Source of the DNA: BOG-224 sp963783505
GTDB lineage: Bacteria; Acidobacteriota; Terriglobia; Bryobacterales; Bryobacteraceae
Direction: 5' to 3'
Assembly: GCA_963783505.1 (NCBI GenBank)
Contig: CAWAOP010000041.1
Coordinates: 310,001 to 374,000, forward strand
DNA length: 64,000 bases
The notes under the pieces were generated by a model, which saw only the letters and a list, made by a program, of their open reading frames with translations, made no database searches and was not told the origin of the DNA. The position numbers and the translations under genes were made by a program. Positions 25,528 through 35,100 of the stretch are shown in pieces; within the stretch, counting starts at the first letter, position 1; the number at the start of each line of letters is the position of its first letter.

Positions 25528-25628
25528 GGCAACGGCGCCGCAACCCAGCCGGCCCCTTCGTGGAGCGCCGGCGATCATCTACTGATTCCCAGAAGGCATT
25601 GAGTCACAGCAGTACATTTCTTGCGGGG

Positions 25629-26546
25629 CTATTTCCCGAACGCGTACCGGAATCCGTTCTTGGCTATTTCCCGCAACTCGGCTTCGCTGAATCCGAACTC
25701 GCTTGCAGCCAGCCGGTATTCCCCAACGAGCGAGCAGCCGAACATGGCCGGGTCGTCCGTGTTCAGGACGAGCGGAACGCCCGCTTCAAAAAGGCGCCGT
25801 ATGGGGTGTTCCTCAAGGCGCTTTATGACTCCGGTGATCCGGTTCGAGGTAAGGCAGATTTCTAAAGGTATGTCGCGGTCGCGCAGATGGTCCATCAATT
25901 TTGGATCGCGCGCGGACGCGATGCCGTGGCCGATGCGCTCGGCTCCGAGCGCGAGGGCGGCCCACACGGATTCCGGGCCTCCGGTTTCGCCCGCGTGGGC
26001 CGTGAGCCGCAGGCCGGCGGCCTTGGCGAACGCGTAAACCCCGGTGAACCACTCGGCCGGTCCGCGCTCCTCGCTCCCGCCGATTCCTATGGCCACAACG
26101 CCGCGGCCGGCGCGCTCCGCCGCCCACTCCGCTACCTGCATCGCCGATTCGGCGCCGAACTGCCGCACGGCGTCCAGTATCCAGCGAACAGTCACCGGCG
26201 CCCGCTCCGCCTCCTCGCGCACGGCCTCGAATACCGGCGCGAAGTCCTGCCGCTTCCACAGGATCACTCCGGCCGCCAGCGTGATTTCCGCGTAGCGTAC
26301 GTTCTGCGCGTGCAACCGCTCGAGAAGCCGCCGCGTCGCTAGCGCGTAATCCTCGGGCGTCCTCAGGCGCTTCCCCACGGCGGCGAAAGCCTTGAGAAAA
26401 CTATCGAAATCCGCATACGAGTAAATCGCGCGCAGTTCCTCGATAGGCGTCGAAGGGTCCAATTCGTGTAGCGTCTCCGGCTCCAGCGACCCTTCCAAGT
26501 GCAGGTGCAGCTCCGCCTTCGGCATTTCGAGGACTAAATCGGCCAT
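25629..26546 (-). CDS. add: Adenosine deaminase family protein
   Basis: The enzyme deaminates adenosine (or a related adenine compound) to the inosine form. In 305 residues it shows MPKAELHLHLEGS with two zinc histidines, RYAEITLA, the LTAHAGETGGPESVWAAL segment with the third His and catalytic Glu, RIGHGI, and LNTDDPAMFG with the zinc-binding Asp. Length is slightly short of the usual 330-350 but nothing essential is missing. It is convergent with rdgB and divergent from glgB. Confidence 0.92.
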   Translation of the reverse strand: MADLVLEMPKAELHLHLEGSLEPETLHELDPSTPIEELRAIYSYADFDSFLKAFAAVGKRLRTPEDYALATRRLLERLHAQNVRYAEITLAAGVILWKRQDFAPVFEAVREEAERAPVTVRWILDAVRQFGAESAMQVAEWAAERAGRGVVAIGIGGSEERGPAEWFTGVYAFAKAAGLRLTAHAGETGGPESVWAALALGAERIGHGIASARDPKLMDHLRDRDIPLEICLTSNRITGVIKRLEEHPIRRLFEAGVPLVLNTDDPAMFGCSLVGEYRLAASEFGFSEAELREIAKNGFRYAFGK

Positions 26547-26588
26547 ACTGAAGCCAAGGATACTTGAAATTTGGAAGGTCGAGCCTGC

Positions 26589-26617
26589 AAGCTGATAGCT
26601 GAGAGTTGACGGCTGAT
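26589..26617. repeat. GCTGATAGCTGAGAGTTGACGG-type repeat upstream of glgB
   Basis: A 29-base block of CTGA-rich units like those at 8951-9043 and 21906-21957. It ends 13 bases before the glgB start and so forms part of its leader. Confidence 0.5.
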
Positions 26618-26629
26618 CGCTTTCTTAAT

Positions 26630-28804
26630 ATGAGCGCCGCGGATATTGAAGCCATAACTGGCGGTTACCATGAAGACCCGTTTCGCTTTCTGGGGCCGCA
26701 CGCCGTTCGGAAGAAGGGCGGGCAGCCGCGCTGGGAAATCCGCGCGTTCCTGCCCCATGCGGAATCGGCCGAAGCGTTGGTGGATGGCGGCGCCATCGCC
26801 ATGGAGAAGCAACATGCGCAGGGCGTGTTTTGCGCGGTTGCAAGCGGTAGTCCGCGGCCGTATGCGCTCCGCGCGCGACTTTGGGATGGCCGGCAGGTGG
26901 AGTTCGAAGATCCGTACCGTTTCCCGCCTCTGCTCTCCGACGCGGATTTGTACCTGCACGCCGAAGGCACGCTTCATGAGGCGTACAAGTCCCTCGGCGC
27001 GCACGTCGTGGAATGCGAAGGCGTCCGCGGCGTGCGCTTCGCGGTGTGGGCTCCCAACGCCGAGTGCGTGACGCTCGTCGGCGATTTCAACGATTGGGAC
27101 AGCCGGCGCCATCCCATGCGCCGGCGCAACAGCGGCGTGTGGGAGATTTTCATTCCCGGCATCGGGCAGGGCACGGCGTACAAGTACAATGTCCGTTCGC
27201 GCATCGCCGCCCACCAGCAACTCAAGGCGGACCCCTACGCTTTCCGCTGCGAAACGCCTCCGAAATCGGCGTCGGTGGTCTGGGACATTTCCAGCTACGG
27301 ATGGAACGATTCGGCGTGGATGAAAGCGCGCGCCAAAACCGATTGGCTGAAATCGCCGGTTTCGGTGTACGAGGTCCACCTGGGCTCCTGGCTGCGCGGC
27401 CCGCATGGAGAAGCGGTTACTTACCGCGAGCTGGCGGTCAAGCTGGTGGAGTACGTGAAGCGGATGGGCTACACGCACATCGAGCTGCTGCCGGCTATGG
27501 AGCATCCGTTCTCCGGCTCGTGGGGATACCAGGTGATCGGCCATTACGCCCCCACATCCCGCTTCGGAACGCCCGACGATTTCCGGTATCTCATCGATAG
27601 CTTCCACCAGGCCGGCATCGGCGTGATTATGGATTGGGTCCCCGGGCACTTCCCCAAAGACGCGCACGGCCTGGTTTTCTTCGATGGCACCGCGCTTTAC
27701 GAGCACGCCGACCCGCGCAAAGGCGAGCAGCGCGATTGGGGCACGCTGATTTTCAATTATGGCCGCAACGAAGTGCGCGCGTTCCTCATTTCCAACGCGC
27801 TCTTCTGGCTGAACGAGTACCATATCGACGGGTTGCGAGTGGATGCGGTGGCGTCCATGCTCTACCTGGATTACTCGCGCAAGCCGGGCGAGTGGATTCC
27901 CAACCAGTACGGCGGCAACGAAAACCTGGAGGCCATCGATTTCCTGCGGCGCTTCAACGAGTTGGCGCATCAGGTTCCGGGCGTCTTCACCGTGGCCGAA
28001 GAATCCACGGCGTTTCCCGGCGTCTCGAAGCCCGTTTATCTCAACGGTCTCGGATTCACCATGAAGTGGAACATGGGCTGGATGCACGACATGCTCCACT
28101 ACTTCTCGAGCGATCCCATCTACCGCAAATACAACCAGAGCGACATCACGTTCAGCATGTTGTACGCTTTCACCGAGAACTTCGTCCTCCCGATCTCTCA
28201 CGACGAAGTCGTGCACGGCAAGCGTTCCTTGCTGAACAAGATGCCGGGCGACGAGTGGCGCCAATTCGCCAACGTGCGCGCGTTTCTGGCTTACATGTGG
28301 GCCCACCCCGGGAAGAAACTGCTCTTCATGGGGCAGGAGATCGGGCAACGCGAGGAATGGAGTCACGATTCTTCGATCCGGTGGGACCTCCTGGAGTTCG
28401 ATTTCCACCGGAAACTCCAGGCGCTGGCCCGCGATTTGAACCGCATCTACCGCGAGAATCCCGCGCTTTACGAAGTGGATTTCCGCTACGCCGGGTTCGA
28501 GTGGATCGACTTCCACGATGTGGAGGCCTCCGTCATCTCGTTTCTTCGAAAGGCCGAAGATCCGTCCGATTTTCTTTTGTTCTGCTGCAACTTCACTCCC
28601 GTGCCGCGCTTTGGCTACGAAATCGGCGCGCCCCAGGAGGGATTCTACGAAGAGATTCTGAACACGGATTCGGAAGCCTTCGGCGGGTCCAATCTGGGCA
28701 ACGGAGGCATGGTCTCGTCGCGCCCGATTCCAAGGCACGGCAAGCCGCACAGCATCGCCGTGACCTTGCCGCCGTTGTCTGTGGTTGCGTTCAAGAGAAG
28801 ATAG
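26630..28804 (+). CDS. glgB: 1,4-alpha-glucan branching enzyme
   Basis: GlgB forms the alpha-1,6 branches of glycogen. The 724-residue protein has an N-terminal domain (YHEDPFRFLGPHAV), a CBM48 (VRFAVWAPNAECVTLVGDFNDWDSRRHPM) and the GH13 barrel: YTHIELLPAMEHPFSGSWGYQ, the nucleophile Asp (about 405) in GLRVDAVASMLYLDYSR, the acid Glu in VAEESTAFP and the third Asp in ISHDEVVHGK. The ATG at 26630 fits; the frame continues upstream through the repeat without support. No other glycogen genes are adjacent. Confidence 0.97.
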   Translation: MSAADIEAITGGYHEDPFRFLGPHAVRKKGGQPRWEIRAFLPHAESAEALVDGGAIAMEKQHAQGVFCAVASGSPRPYALRARLWDGRQVEFEDPYRFPPLLSDADLYLHAEGTLHEAYKSLGAHVVECEGVRGVRFAVWAPNAECVTLVGDFNDWDSRRHPMRRRNSGVWEIFIPGIGQGTAYKYNVRSRIAAHQQLKADPYAFRCETPPKSASVVWDISSYGWNDSAWMKARAKTDWLKSPVSVYEVHLGSWLRGPHGEAVTYRELAVKLVEYVKRMGYTHIELLPAMEHPFSGSWGYQVIGHYAPTSRFGTPDDFRYLIDSFHQAGIGVIMDWVPGHFPKDAHGLVFFDGTALYEHADPRKGEQRDWGTLIFNYGRNEVRAFLISNALFWLNEYHIDGLRVDAVASMLYLDYSRKPGEWIPNQYGGNENLEAIDFLRRFNELAHQVPGVFTVAEESTAFPGVSKPVYLNGLGFTMKWNMGWMHDMLHYFSSDPIYRKYNQSDITFSMLYAFTENFVLPISHDEVVHGKRSLLNKMPGDEWRQFANVRAFLAYMWAHPGKKLLFMGQEIGQREEWSHDSSIRWDLLEFDFHRKLQALARDLNRIYRENPALYEVDFRYAGFEWIDFHDVEASVISFLRKAEDPSDFLLFCCNFTPVPRFGYEIGAPQEGFYEEILNTDSEAFGGSNLGNGGMVSSRPIPRHGKPHSIAVTLPPLSVVAFKRR

Positions 28805-28903
28805 GCGGCGGAGGCCTTGGGGGCGCCGCCTGACGCGCAACGCCGGTTGACGGCCAAATGCCCGTAACGGTAACTTAGGGACAGAGCGTCTTCGGAGATT
28901 TGA

Positions 28904-29143
28904 ATGACCATTCAGCTTTCACCTCAGATTGAGCGCGTGCTTCGGGAGGCTCTCGTGGCGGGCAAATATGACTCCGTAGAGGATGTGCTTGCCGAGGCCG
29001 TTGACATTTGGCAGAGACGCCGTACACAAAGCGAAGAGCTACGGCAGTCCGCTATCGATCGGCTCAGGACATTTGGAAAGGATCATGGGCTCTCGCTCGG
29101 TGAGTCGGCCATCCTGGAACTTCGCCAGGAGGCCCGTCCTTGA
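28904..29143 (+). CDS. ParD/RHH-like antitoxin
   Basis: A 79-residue protein starting TIQLSPQIERVLREALVAGKYDSVEDVLAEAVDIWQRR, the pattern of ribbon-helix-helix antitoxins of the ParD/CopG type, with a C-terminal arm that would bind the toxin. It probably represses its own operon and neutralises the downstream PIN toxin. The stop overlaps the toxin start (TTGA), giving coupling. Confidence 0.75.
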   Translation: MTIQLSPQIERVLREALVAGKYDSVEDVLAEAVDIWQRRRTQSEELRQSAIDRLRTFGKDHGLSLGESAILELRQEARP

Positions 29144-29553
29144 GCAAGATCGTCGTCGATGCCTCGGTTACACTGTCCTGGTGTTTCGCCGACGAGCAAT
29201 CGGAACCCGCTCTGAAAGTCCTCGACCGCCTCAAGGCGGGCGATCAGGCTTTGGTACCCGTGTTCTGGGCTGTCGAGGTGCTTAATTCATTGTTGCTTGG
29301 CGAGCGGAGAGGGCGGATATCGATTGATGACACGTCTGCCTTCCTCCACAACCTCCTCAACCTTCAACCAATGGTCGATTACATCTCGCTCGGCCAGGTG
29401 GTTTCTCAGGTGCAGAACATCTGTCGCGGGCGCCGGCTTACTCCGTACGACGCCCTCTACGTCGAACTGGCGATGCGCTCGGGATGCCCACTTGCGACTT
29501 TGGACCGGGAACAGAAACGAGCGGCAGAGACCTTGGGAATCGAGTGTTTGTGA
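29140..29553 (+). CDS. vapC: VapC-type PIN ribonuclease toxin
   Basis: The 137-residue PIN protein has the four expected acidic positions: KIVVDASVTLSWCF (first Asp), PVFWAVEVLNSLL (Glu), LTPYDALYVELAM (Asp) and LATLDREQKRAAETLG (Asp). It cleaves RNA, typically tRNA or rRNA. TTG 29140 overlaps the antitoxin stop by four bases. The partner here is ParD-like, not AbrB-like, a combination known for this subfamily. Confidence 0.85.
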   Translation: MSKIVVDASVTLSWCFADEQSEPALKVLDRLKAGDQALVPVFWAVEVLNSLLLGERRGRISIDDTSAFLHNLLNLQPMVDYISLGQVVSQVQNICRGRRLTPYDALYVELAMRSGCPLATLDREQKRAAETLGIECL

Positions 29554-29717
29554 GGCAAGATCGACTGCGGCAACTCCCGGCGCGGCAGGCTCCGGTAGAG
29601 CTTGAGGGGCAGACCGCTAAGGCCAAGCCGCCCTTCCTGGAGAGAATACGGAAGGCTCCGGATCGGGGAACAGCCGGGCGTATTCGCTGGACGCGCGAGG
29701 AGTTGCACGGACGGTGA
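29550..29717 (+). CDS. Possible 55-residue protein coupled to vapC
   Basis: GTG 29550 overlaps the vapC stop by four bases and the frame runs for 55 codons. It ends FLERIRKAPDRGTAGRIRWTREELHGR. The WTREELHGR ending resembles the N-terminal tail found before or beside some PIN proteins, but I cannot assign a family. Base composition and the overlap fit a gene; size and lack of recognisable fold do not. The rest of the gap to 29787 holds nothing I recognise. Confidence 0.3.
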   Translation: MRQDRLRQLPARQAPVELEGQTAKAKPPFLERIRKAPDRGTAGRIRWTREELHGR

Positions 29718-29787
29718 GACCGTCTATTCGGGTGTGCCGGGACACGCTCGCGATGACCGCGCCTGCGTCTCTTCGTCAAATCTAGAC

Positions 29788-29922
29788 CTACCGCGTCTGA
29801 TATCTGCCTTCGCCTTCCTCGACGTGCCGCCAGTTGAGTTGGGCCAGATAGAGCGGATTGCCATCAGGGTCCGTGAAGTGGGCGAACGCGCCGGATTTCC
29901 CCTCGCGGATGCCTCCATCGGC
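29788..29922 (-). pseudogene. C-terminal fragment of a VOC/glyoxalase-family protein
   Basis: Read on the minus strand the fragment gives GGIREGKSGAFAHFTDPDGN and then PLYLAQLNWRHVEEGEGRYQTR before a stop. The FTDPDGN.L.L motif is the final beta-alpha-beta segment of VOC domains. No start codon is available; it begins directly after the stop of the upstream gene (29923-30234) and is in the same frame. It is a remnant or the product of a fusion of two genes at that stop codon. Confidence 0.6.
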
Positions 29923-30234
29923 CTACTCCGCCCCGGCGATTTCCGCTCCGGCCTTGGAGAGCGCGGATTCCAGCTCGTTCTTGCCCATGCTCGTGCTGAT
30001 GAAGAGCTCCTGCCGGGCCCCGGCGCTCAGGGCAATCGCTTTCCAGCCGTTCTGCGTCGGCACGGTGACGCGCACCTTCACCTTGCCGCGAGCGTTACGT
30101 ACGGGCCGGATCACGCCGGGAATCACCGAACGGATCGCGGCGGTGTCCGCGAGCAACTGCTCCAGAATCGGGCGCACCCCATCGATGATGCTGTGCTCGA
30201 CCTTCAGCCGGTCCTTGGCCGCGCGCAGACGCAT
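29923..30234 (-). CDS. Conserved hypothetical protein, DUF2103-like
   Basis: A 103-residue protein: RLRAAKDRLKVEHSIIDGVRPILEQLLADTAAIRSVIPGVI then KVKVRVTVPTQNGWKAIALSAGARQELFIST. The KVEHS.IDG.RP.LE and IPG.I pattern recalls DUF2103, a predicted metal-binding family without known function; I am not certain. It starts one base after the pcm stop on the same strand, so the two are likely one transcript. The same frame continues after its stop into a glyoxalase fragment. Confidence 0.5.
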   Translation of the reverse strand: MRLRAAKDRLKVEHSIIDGVRPILEQLLADTAAIRSVIPGVIRPVRNARGKVKVRVTVPTQNGWKAIALSAGARQELFISTSMGKNELESALSKAGAEIAGAE

Positions 30235-30948
30235 CTAGCGCCAACCTTCGCCGCCGCGCAGCGGAACAAACCGGCATAGCGCGGCGACGCGCGATTCCAG
30301 GCGGCCGTTGCGCCTCTCAACCAGACGCAGTTCCTGATCGCTCCAATCGCCGACGGGAATCACGAGCCGGCCCGGGTCGCCCAATTGCGCGAGTAGCGCG
30401 GAAGGGACTTCGGGCGCCCCGGCCGCCACCGAGATGGCATCGAACGGCGCAGCCTTCGCATAGCCCATCGAACCATCGCCCGGAATCACGGCGACGTTCG
30501 CCCCATATCCCGCGCGCCGCAGATTCGCCGAAGCCGTGTCCGCAAGTTCCGGGACCAATTCCATGCTTACTACCTGCGCGGCAAGCAGACCCAGAACGGC
30601 CGCGGCGTATCCGCTTCCGGCGCCAACCTCCAGCACGCGTTCCGTCCCCGTCAGCGCCAATAACTGCGCCATGAGCGCCGTCATGAACGGCTGCGAAATG
30701 GTCTGGCCATACCCAATCTGAACCGGTGCATCGACGTACGAGGTAAGCCGCGATTCCAGCGGCACGAATTCCTCGCGGGGAATTTCGCCCATGGCGGCCA
30801 GCACGCGCTCGTCGCGAATGCCGCGCCTGCGGAGTTGTGTTTCGACCATCCGCCGGCGTTCCTCCGCCCAATCCGGAATCAATTCGGCCCTCCGATGATT
30901 ATCATAGCCGCTAGAGTGGTGGGGCCGGCGCGCCTCACGTAAGCTCAT
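30235..30948 (-). CDS. pcm: Protein-L-isoaspartate O-methyltransferase
   Basis: The enzyme methylates L-isoaspartyl residues to start their repair. The 237-residue protein has MVETQLRRRGIRDERVLAAMGEIPREEFVP, the active-site segment QIGYGQTISQPFMTALM, and the SAM-binding motif VLEVGAGSGYAAAVL. The first 30 residues are not conserved; a start at the Met of MVETQL (30849) is possible. Downstream DUF2103-like gene follows directly. Confidence 0.93.
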   Translation of the reverse strand: MSLREARRPHHSSGYDNHRRAELIPDWAEERRRMVETQLRRRGIRDERVLAAMGEIPREEFVPLESRLTSYVDAPVQIGYGQTISQPFMTALMAQLLALTGTERVLEVGAGSGYAAAVLGLLAAQVVSMELVPELADTASANLRRAGYGANVAVIPGDGSMGYAKAAPFDAISVAAGAPEVPSALLAQLGDPGRLVIPVGDWSDQELRLVERRNGRLESRVAALCRFVPLRGGEGWR

Positions 30949-31003
30949 TGAGAGGTACTCAACGGAGGCGTGAATTATACTGAGTAGTCCAGGAGGACCC
31001 TAC

Positions 31004-31867
31004 GTGCGTTTGCAATTCGTGTTTGCGATCGTTTCGGGGCTGCTGATTTCGACCGCGGCCCAAGCTCAGTTGACGGACGATTACAATCCGCCACGGAGCA
31101 ATTGTTGCCTGGTGAGTTCGGCCAAGACGCTGGCCGACCAGCTTCAGGATTGGAATCAGCTTGGCCGTTATTATGCCGCTAATCAGGAATTGAAGAAACA
31201 GCCGGCGGATCCGAAGCGGGTCGTCTTCATGGGCGATTCCATCACCGATGGCTGGCGCCTGGCGGATTACTTTCCCGGCAAGCCGTACGTAGATCGCGGC
31301 ATCGGCGGACAGGTCACTCAGCAGATGCTCGTGCGCATGTACCAGGATGTGATCGACCTGAAGCCCGCCGCCATGGTGGTCCTCGCGGGCACCAACGATA
31401 TCGCGCGCAACAATGGCCCCGAGACCGCCGAAATGGTCCAGCAGGCTTTGATGGCCATGACGGAGCTGGCTCAGGCGCATGGCATCAAGGTGATTCTCTG
31501 TTCCATCCTGCCGGTCAGCGATTACCCCTACCAGCACAGCCTGGAGGCCGCCCAGAATCCGCAGGCCGGGAGGGGCGCGCCGGGCGCCGCGCCGGGAGTA
31601 GCGGGTCCGGGTGGCCGCGGGATGGGCGGGCTCAGAGCCAGGCAGACCGAACCACACCCGCCGGCCCAAATCGTGAATCTCAACGCGTGGATGAAGGACT
31701 ACGCCGCCAAGGTTGGCGCCACTTATGTGGATTATTTCAGCGCCATGGTGGACGAGAAGGGCTGGCTCAAGGACGGCATCTCGGCCGATGGCCTGCATCC
31801 CAACCCGGACGGCTATAAGATCATGGCCCCGCTGGCGCAGGCGGCCATCGATAAAGTAGTGCGGTAG
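31004..31867 (+). CDS. Exported SGNH/GDSL hydrolase with a Gly-rich insert
   Basis: The start is GTG 31004 with AGGAGG seven bases before. The 287-residue protein has a signal peptide (RLQFVFAIVSGLLISTAAQAQ) and SGNH blocks: VVFMGDSITDGW (Ser), GIGGQ (Gly), LAGTNDI (Asn) and DGLHPN (Asp, His). It is likely a carbohydrate or lipid esterase outside the cytoplasm. Between blocks III and V, at about residues 187-215, lies an unusual Gly/Pro/Ala-rich stretch (GRGAPGAAPGVAGPGGRGMG) that would form a flexible loop. It stands alone. Confidence 0.92.
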   Translation: MRLQFVFAIVSGLLISTAAQAQLTDDYNPPRSNCCLVSSAKTLADQLQDWNQLGRYYAANQELKKQPADPKRVVFMGDSITDGWRLADYFPGKPYVDRGIGGQVTQQMLVRMYQDVIDLKPAAMVVLAGTNDIARNNGPETAEMVQQALMAMTELAQAHGIKVILCSILPVSDYPYQHSLEAAQNPQAGRGAPGAAPGVAGPGGRGMGGLRARQTEPHPPAQIVNLNAWMKDYAAKVGATYVDYFSAMVDEKGWLKDGISADGLHPNPDGYKIMAPLAQAAIDKVVR

Positions 31868-31946
31868 CGTCAAGCGACGAAACGCCGCTGGCCCTTTGCG
31901 AAACGTGCCGTAAGCGCAAGGACGAAAGGTCCCCCGCCGAAACCAC

Positions 31947-31970
31947 GTGGGGCAGACGCTTTCGTCTGCC
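31947..31970. repeat. GTGGGGC-headed palindromic repeat, copy 7
   Basis: GTGGGGC followed by GGCAGACG, loop CTTT, CGTCTGCC. One hairpin only. Confidence 0.65.
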
Positions 31971-32072
31971 GAGGTTGGCGGGGCCTGAATTCCGAAGTAG
32001 CCATCGGCAAGGAAGAATCTCCGCTGCGCAAGTTCCAATAATCACCGCATTTGGCCAGGCGAACCAGTCCCC

Positions 32073-32146
32073 GTGGGGCGGACGCCCCCGTCCGCGGCCG
32101 GTCCCCTGACCGGCCTTCGGCCGAAGGCCGATGAGGGGCCGGCCTC
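32073..32146. repeat. GTGGGGC-headed palindromic repeat, copy 8
   Basis: After GTGGGGC come GCGGACG/CGTCCGC, then a GGCCGGTCCCC ... GGGGCCGGCC outer stem enclosing CGGCCTTCGG and CCGAAGGCCG. It lies seven bases downstream of the giant gene and may end its transcript. Confidence 0.65.
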
Positions 32147-32152
32147 GGCAGG

Positions 32153-35100
32153 CTACCGTCCCGCCCGCGACGGCGTCTCTAAACGGACGTCCATCCCGTC
32201 ATCCAGTCCGCTCGCCGAGACGCCGTAGAATTGCACGTTCGCCAGTGTTCCCGTGGGTCCGGTGATGTACCCGAGCAGCAGCCGTCCGCCCGCCTGCACG
32301 CTCACTCCGTTCAGCCACGCCGCGGCTACCACGCCTACCTGGCTGTCTTCCAGCAGCGACGGCGCTAAGCCCGGAGCGGCCGTGAACCGCAACGGCGACC
32401 GCTGGTCCCCCAGCCCGAATGTCACCGCTACCTGGCTCAGTTCCTGCGCCGCTTCCAGGTACACAGGCGCCCGTTCGGCTCCGTCTCCCGTGGCCTCCGC
32501 CGCGCCAAGCGCAAGCGAACCCGCCACCGGCGCGCCGTTCATTGGCTTTGCCGCGCCGCGCCGGACCGCGTCCAGTTCCGTCGCCCCCGCCGTTCCGCTC
32601 GACCCGCAGACCCCGCCTCGCGTCGTCCGCGTCGGGCGATTCGTATCCAGATTGTTCACCCGGAACAACTCCAGGATCAAGTCGCGGATATCCAGAATCC
32701 CATCGCCCCCACGCGTCGTCCCCGCGTCCGCCGGATACAAATCCATCGCGTCGAACCGGTCCGAGCAGTTCGTCGGCCGGAACCCCGGTATACTGTTCAC
32801 CGCAAACAGCTCCTGGATCAGGTCCCGAATGTCCAGCACGCCATCGCCGAAATTCGGCGATACATCCGTCGTGTAAGGGTAAACGTCTCCCTCCATGTAC
32901 GTCGTCACTACGCTGATCGTGCCGTTGGGCCCGGGGCTGATGATCACCGGGTTCACCCCGCCGCCGTTGGCCGCGTTCGCGCCCGTGATGGTCACCGTAT
33001 AGCTTTGCCCGTTCGACGCTCCGGCGGGCACTGTCCCGTTGACCACCCCGAGCTTGTGCGTGCCGCTCAACGCCGTGCTCAGTGAGCTCCATACCACTCC
33101 GATCGAGTTCGAAGTCCCGCCCGAGCTAACCAGCGGCCCGTCCGTGATCGAGCTGTCCCGTGTGAAGGTCAGCGCGCCCGTCAGCGCCGGAGCGCTCCCC
33201 ACCGGCGTAATTTGCAGTCCGAACGTCACCGCGTCCGCCGTTACACCGCTGGCCAACGTGAGAGTCACCGGAATGCTGAACGCGTTGCCCGGAGCCGCGG
33301 ACGTCGAGCTGGCCGTCACGCTGTTCGGCGAATTGACCACCGTCGAATCCGTCGCGCTGGCCGATGCCGACCCGCCCCCGCTCACGCTCGCCTGGTTCAC
33401 CTGCGGCGACGTAGCATTCGCCGCCACGTTCACCGTCACCGTGATTGCCGGATAGCTCGCGCCCGCCGCCAGCCCGTCGCTTCGGGTGCATGTGGTCCCG
33501 CCCGTCGCGCACGTCCACCCCGTCCCCGCCATCGAGACCAGCGTCATCCCGCTCGGCGGCGTTTCCGTCACGGTAACCGTTCCACTCGCCGCACTCGCCA
33601 GCGCCGCGTTGCTCACCGTCAGCGAGTAAGTCGCCCCGGTCTGCCCTTGGGTGAAGCTCCCCGTGTGCGTCTTGGCGATGCTCAACGCCGCCACCGGAAC
33701 AATCGCCGTCGAATCGCTGGCGCTCGCCCCGGCCGATCCGCCCCCCGTCACCCCCACGCTATTCACCCGTGGGGTCGCGGCGTTCGTAGCTACGTTCACC
33801 GTCACGGTAATCGCCGGGTAGCTCGCCCCCGCCGCCAGTGCGTCGATCCGCGTGCATGTTGTACTGCCGCTCGCGCAGGTCCACCCCGTCCCGGCCATCG
33901 AGACCAGGGTCAGCCCGCCTGGCACGGTCTCTGTCACCGTGACTGTACCGCTCGTGGCCGCTGCTCCCGCCGCATTGCTCACCGTGACCGCATACGTCGC
34001 GCCCGCCTGGCCTTGCAGGAAGCTCCCCGTATGACTCTTGGCGATGCTCAGAACCGCCGGCATTGGCTGGATGACCGTCGAATCCGTGGCGCTGGCCGTG
34101 GCCAACCCTCCGCCCGAAACCCCCACGCTGTTCACCAACGGCGATGACGCTGCCGCCGCCACATTCACCGTCACCGTGATGGCCGGATAACTCGCCCCCG
34201 CCGCCAGCGCGTCACTGCGCGTGCAAGAGGTTCCCGAGCAGGCCCATCCGGTTCCCATCATCGAAACCACCGTCAGGCCGCTCGGCGCGGTCTCGGTAAC
34301 CGTTACGGTCCCGCTCGTCGGCCCCGCGTTGGCCGTGTTGCTCACCGTAACCGTGTAGGTCGCCCCGTTTTGCCCTTGGGTGAAACTGCCCGAGTGAGCC
34401 GAAGCGACGCTCAATGCCGGCGGATTCGCCGTAATCACGGTGGAATCCGTGGCGCTGGCCGATGCCAACCCTCCGCCCGATACCGTCACGCTGTTCACCT
34501 GCGGCGAAGTTGCGGTTGCCGCCACGCTCACCGTGACCGTGATTGGAGGATAGCTCGCTCCGCCCGCCAGCGCATCGCTCCGCGTGCAAGAGCTTCCCTG
34601 GCAGGTCCATCCGGTTCCCGTCATGGAAATCAACGTCAGCCCGCTCGGCGGATTCTCGGTCAGCGTCACTTGGCCGGACGTAGCTTGGCCCGAAGGATCG
34701 TTGCTTACCGTCACCGTGTAGCTGCCGCTCTGCCCTTGCAAAAAGTTGCCTGTGTGCGTTTTCGCCACCTTCAGAACCGAAGAGTTGCGCGCGAAGTTCG
34801 CAGTAACGCTGTGTGCCGCGCCCATGGCGATGGATTGTGGGTTCGTCGTCCCGCTCAAGTCGCCGGTCCAGTTCACAAAGGCGTAGCCGGAAGCGGCCGC
34901 CGCCGTCAACTGCACCGAGGATCCACTGTTGTAGTACCCGTCCGTCGAGGAGGGACTGGCCGTGATCGATCCGCCGCCCGCCGGGCTGACGCTCGTCACC
35001 AGCGGGAATTGCGTCTGGAAAGCCGCCAGGAAGGTCGCCGATGTCGCGGGCGCGGTAATCGTGTGGCTCGCCGCGCCGCTATCGTTCCATCCCGTGAACA

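Noticed and set aside
33335..34795. Regular direct repeats of about 360 bases, possibly mistaken for a CRISPR-like or tandem array
   Set aside because: They are four DUF11-like domain copies within the giant gene, in frame and diverged at synonymous sites.
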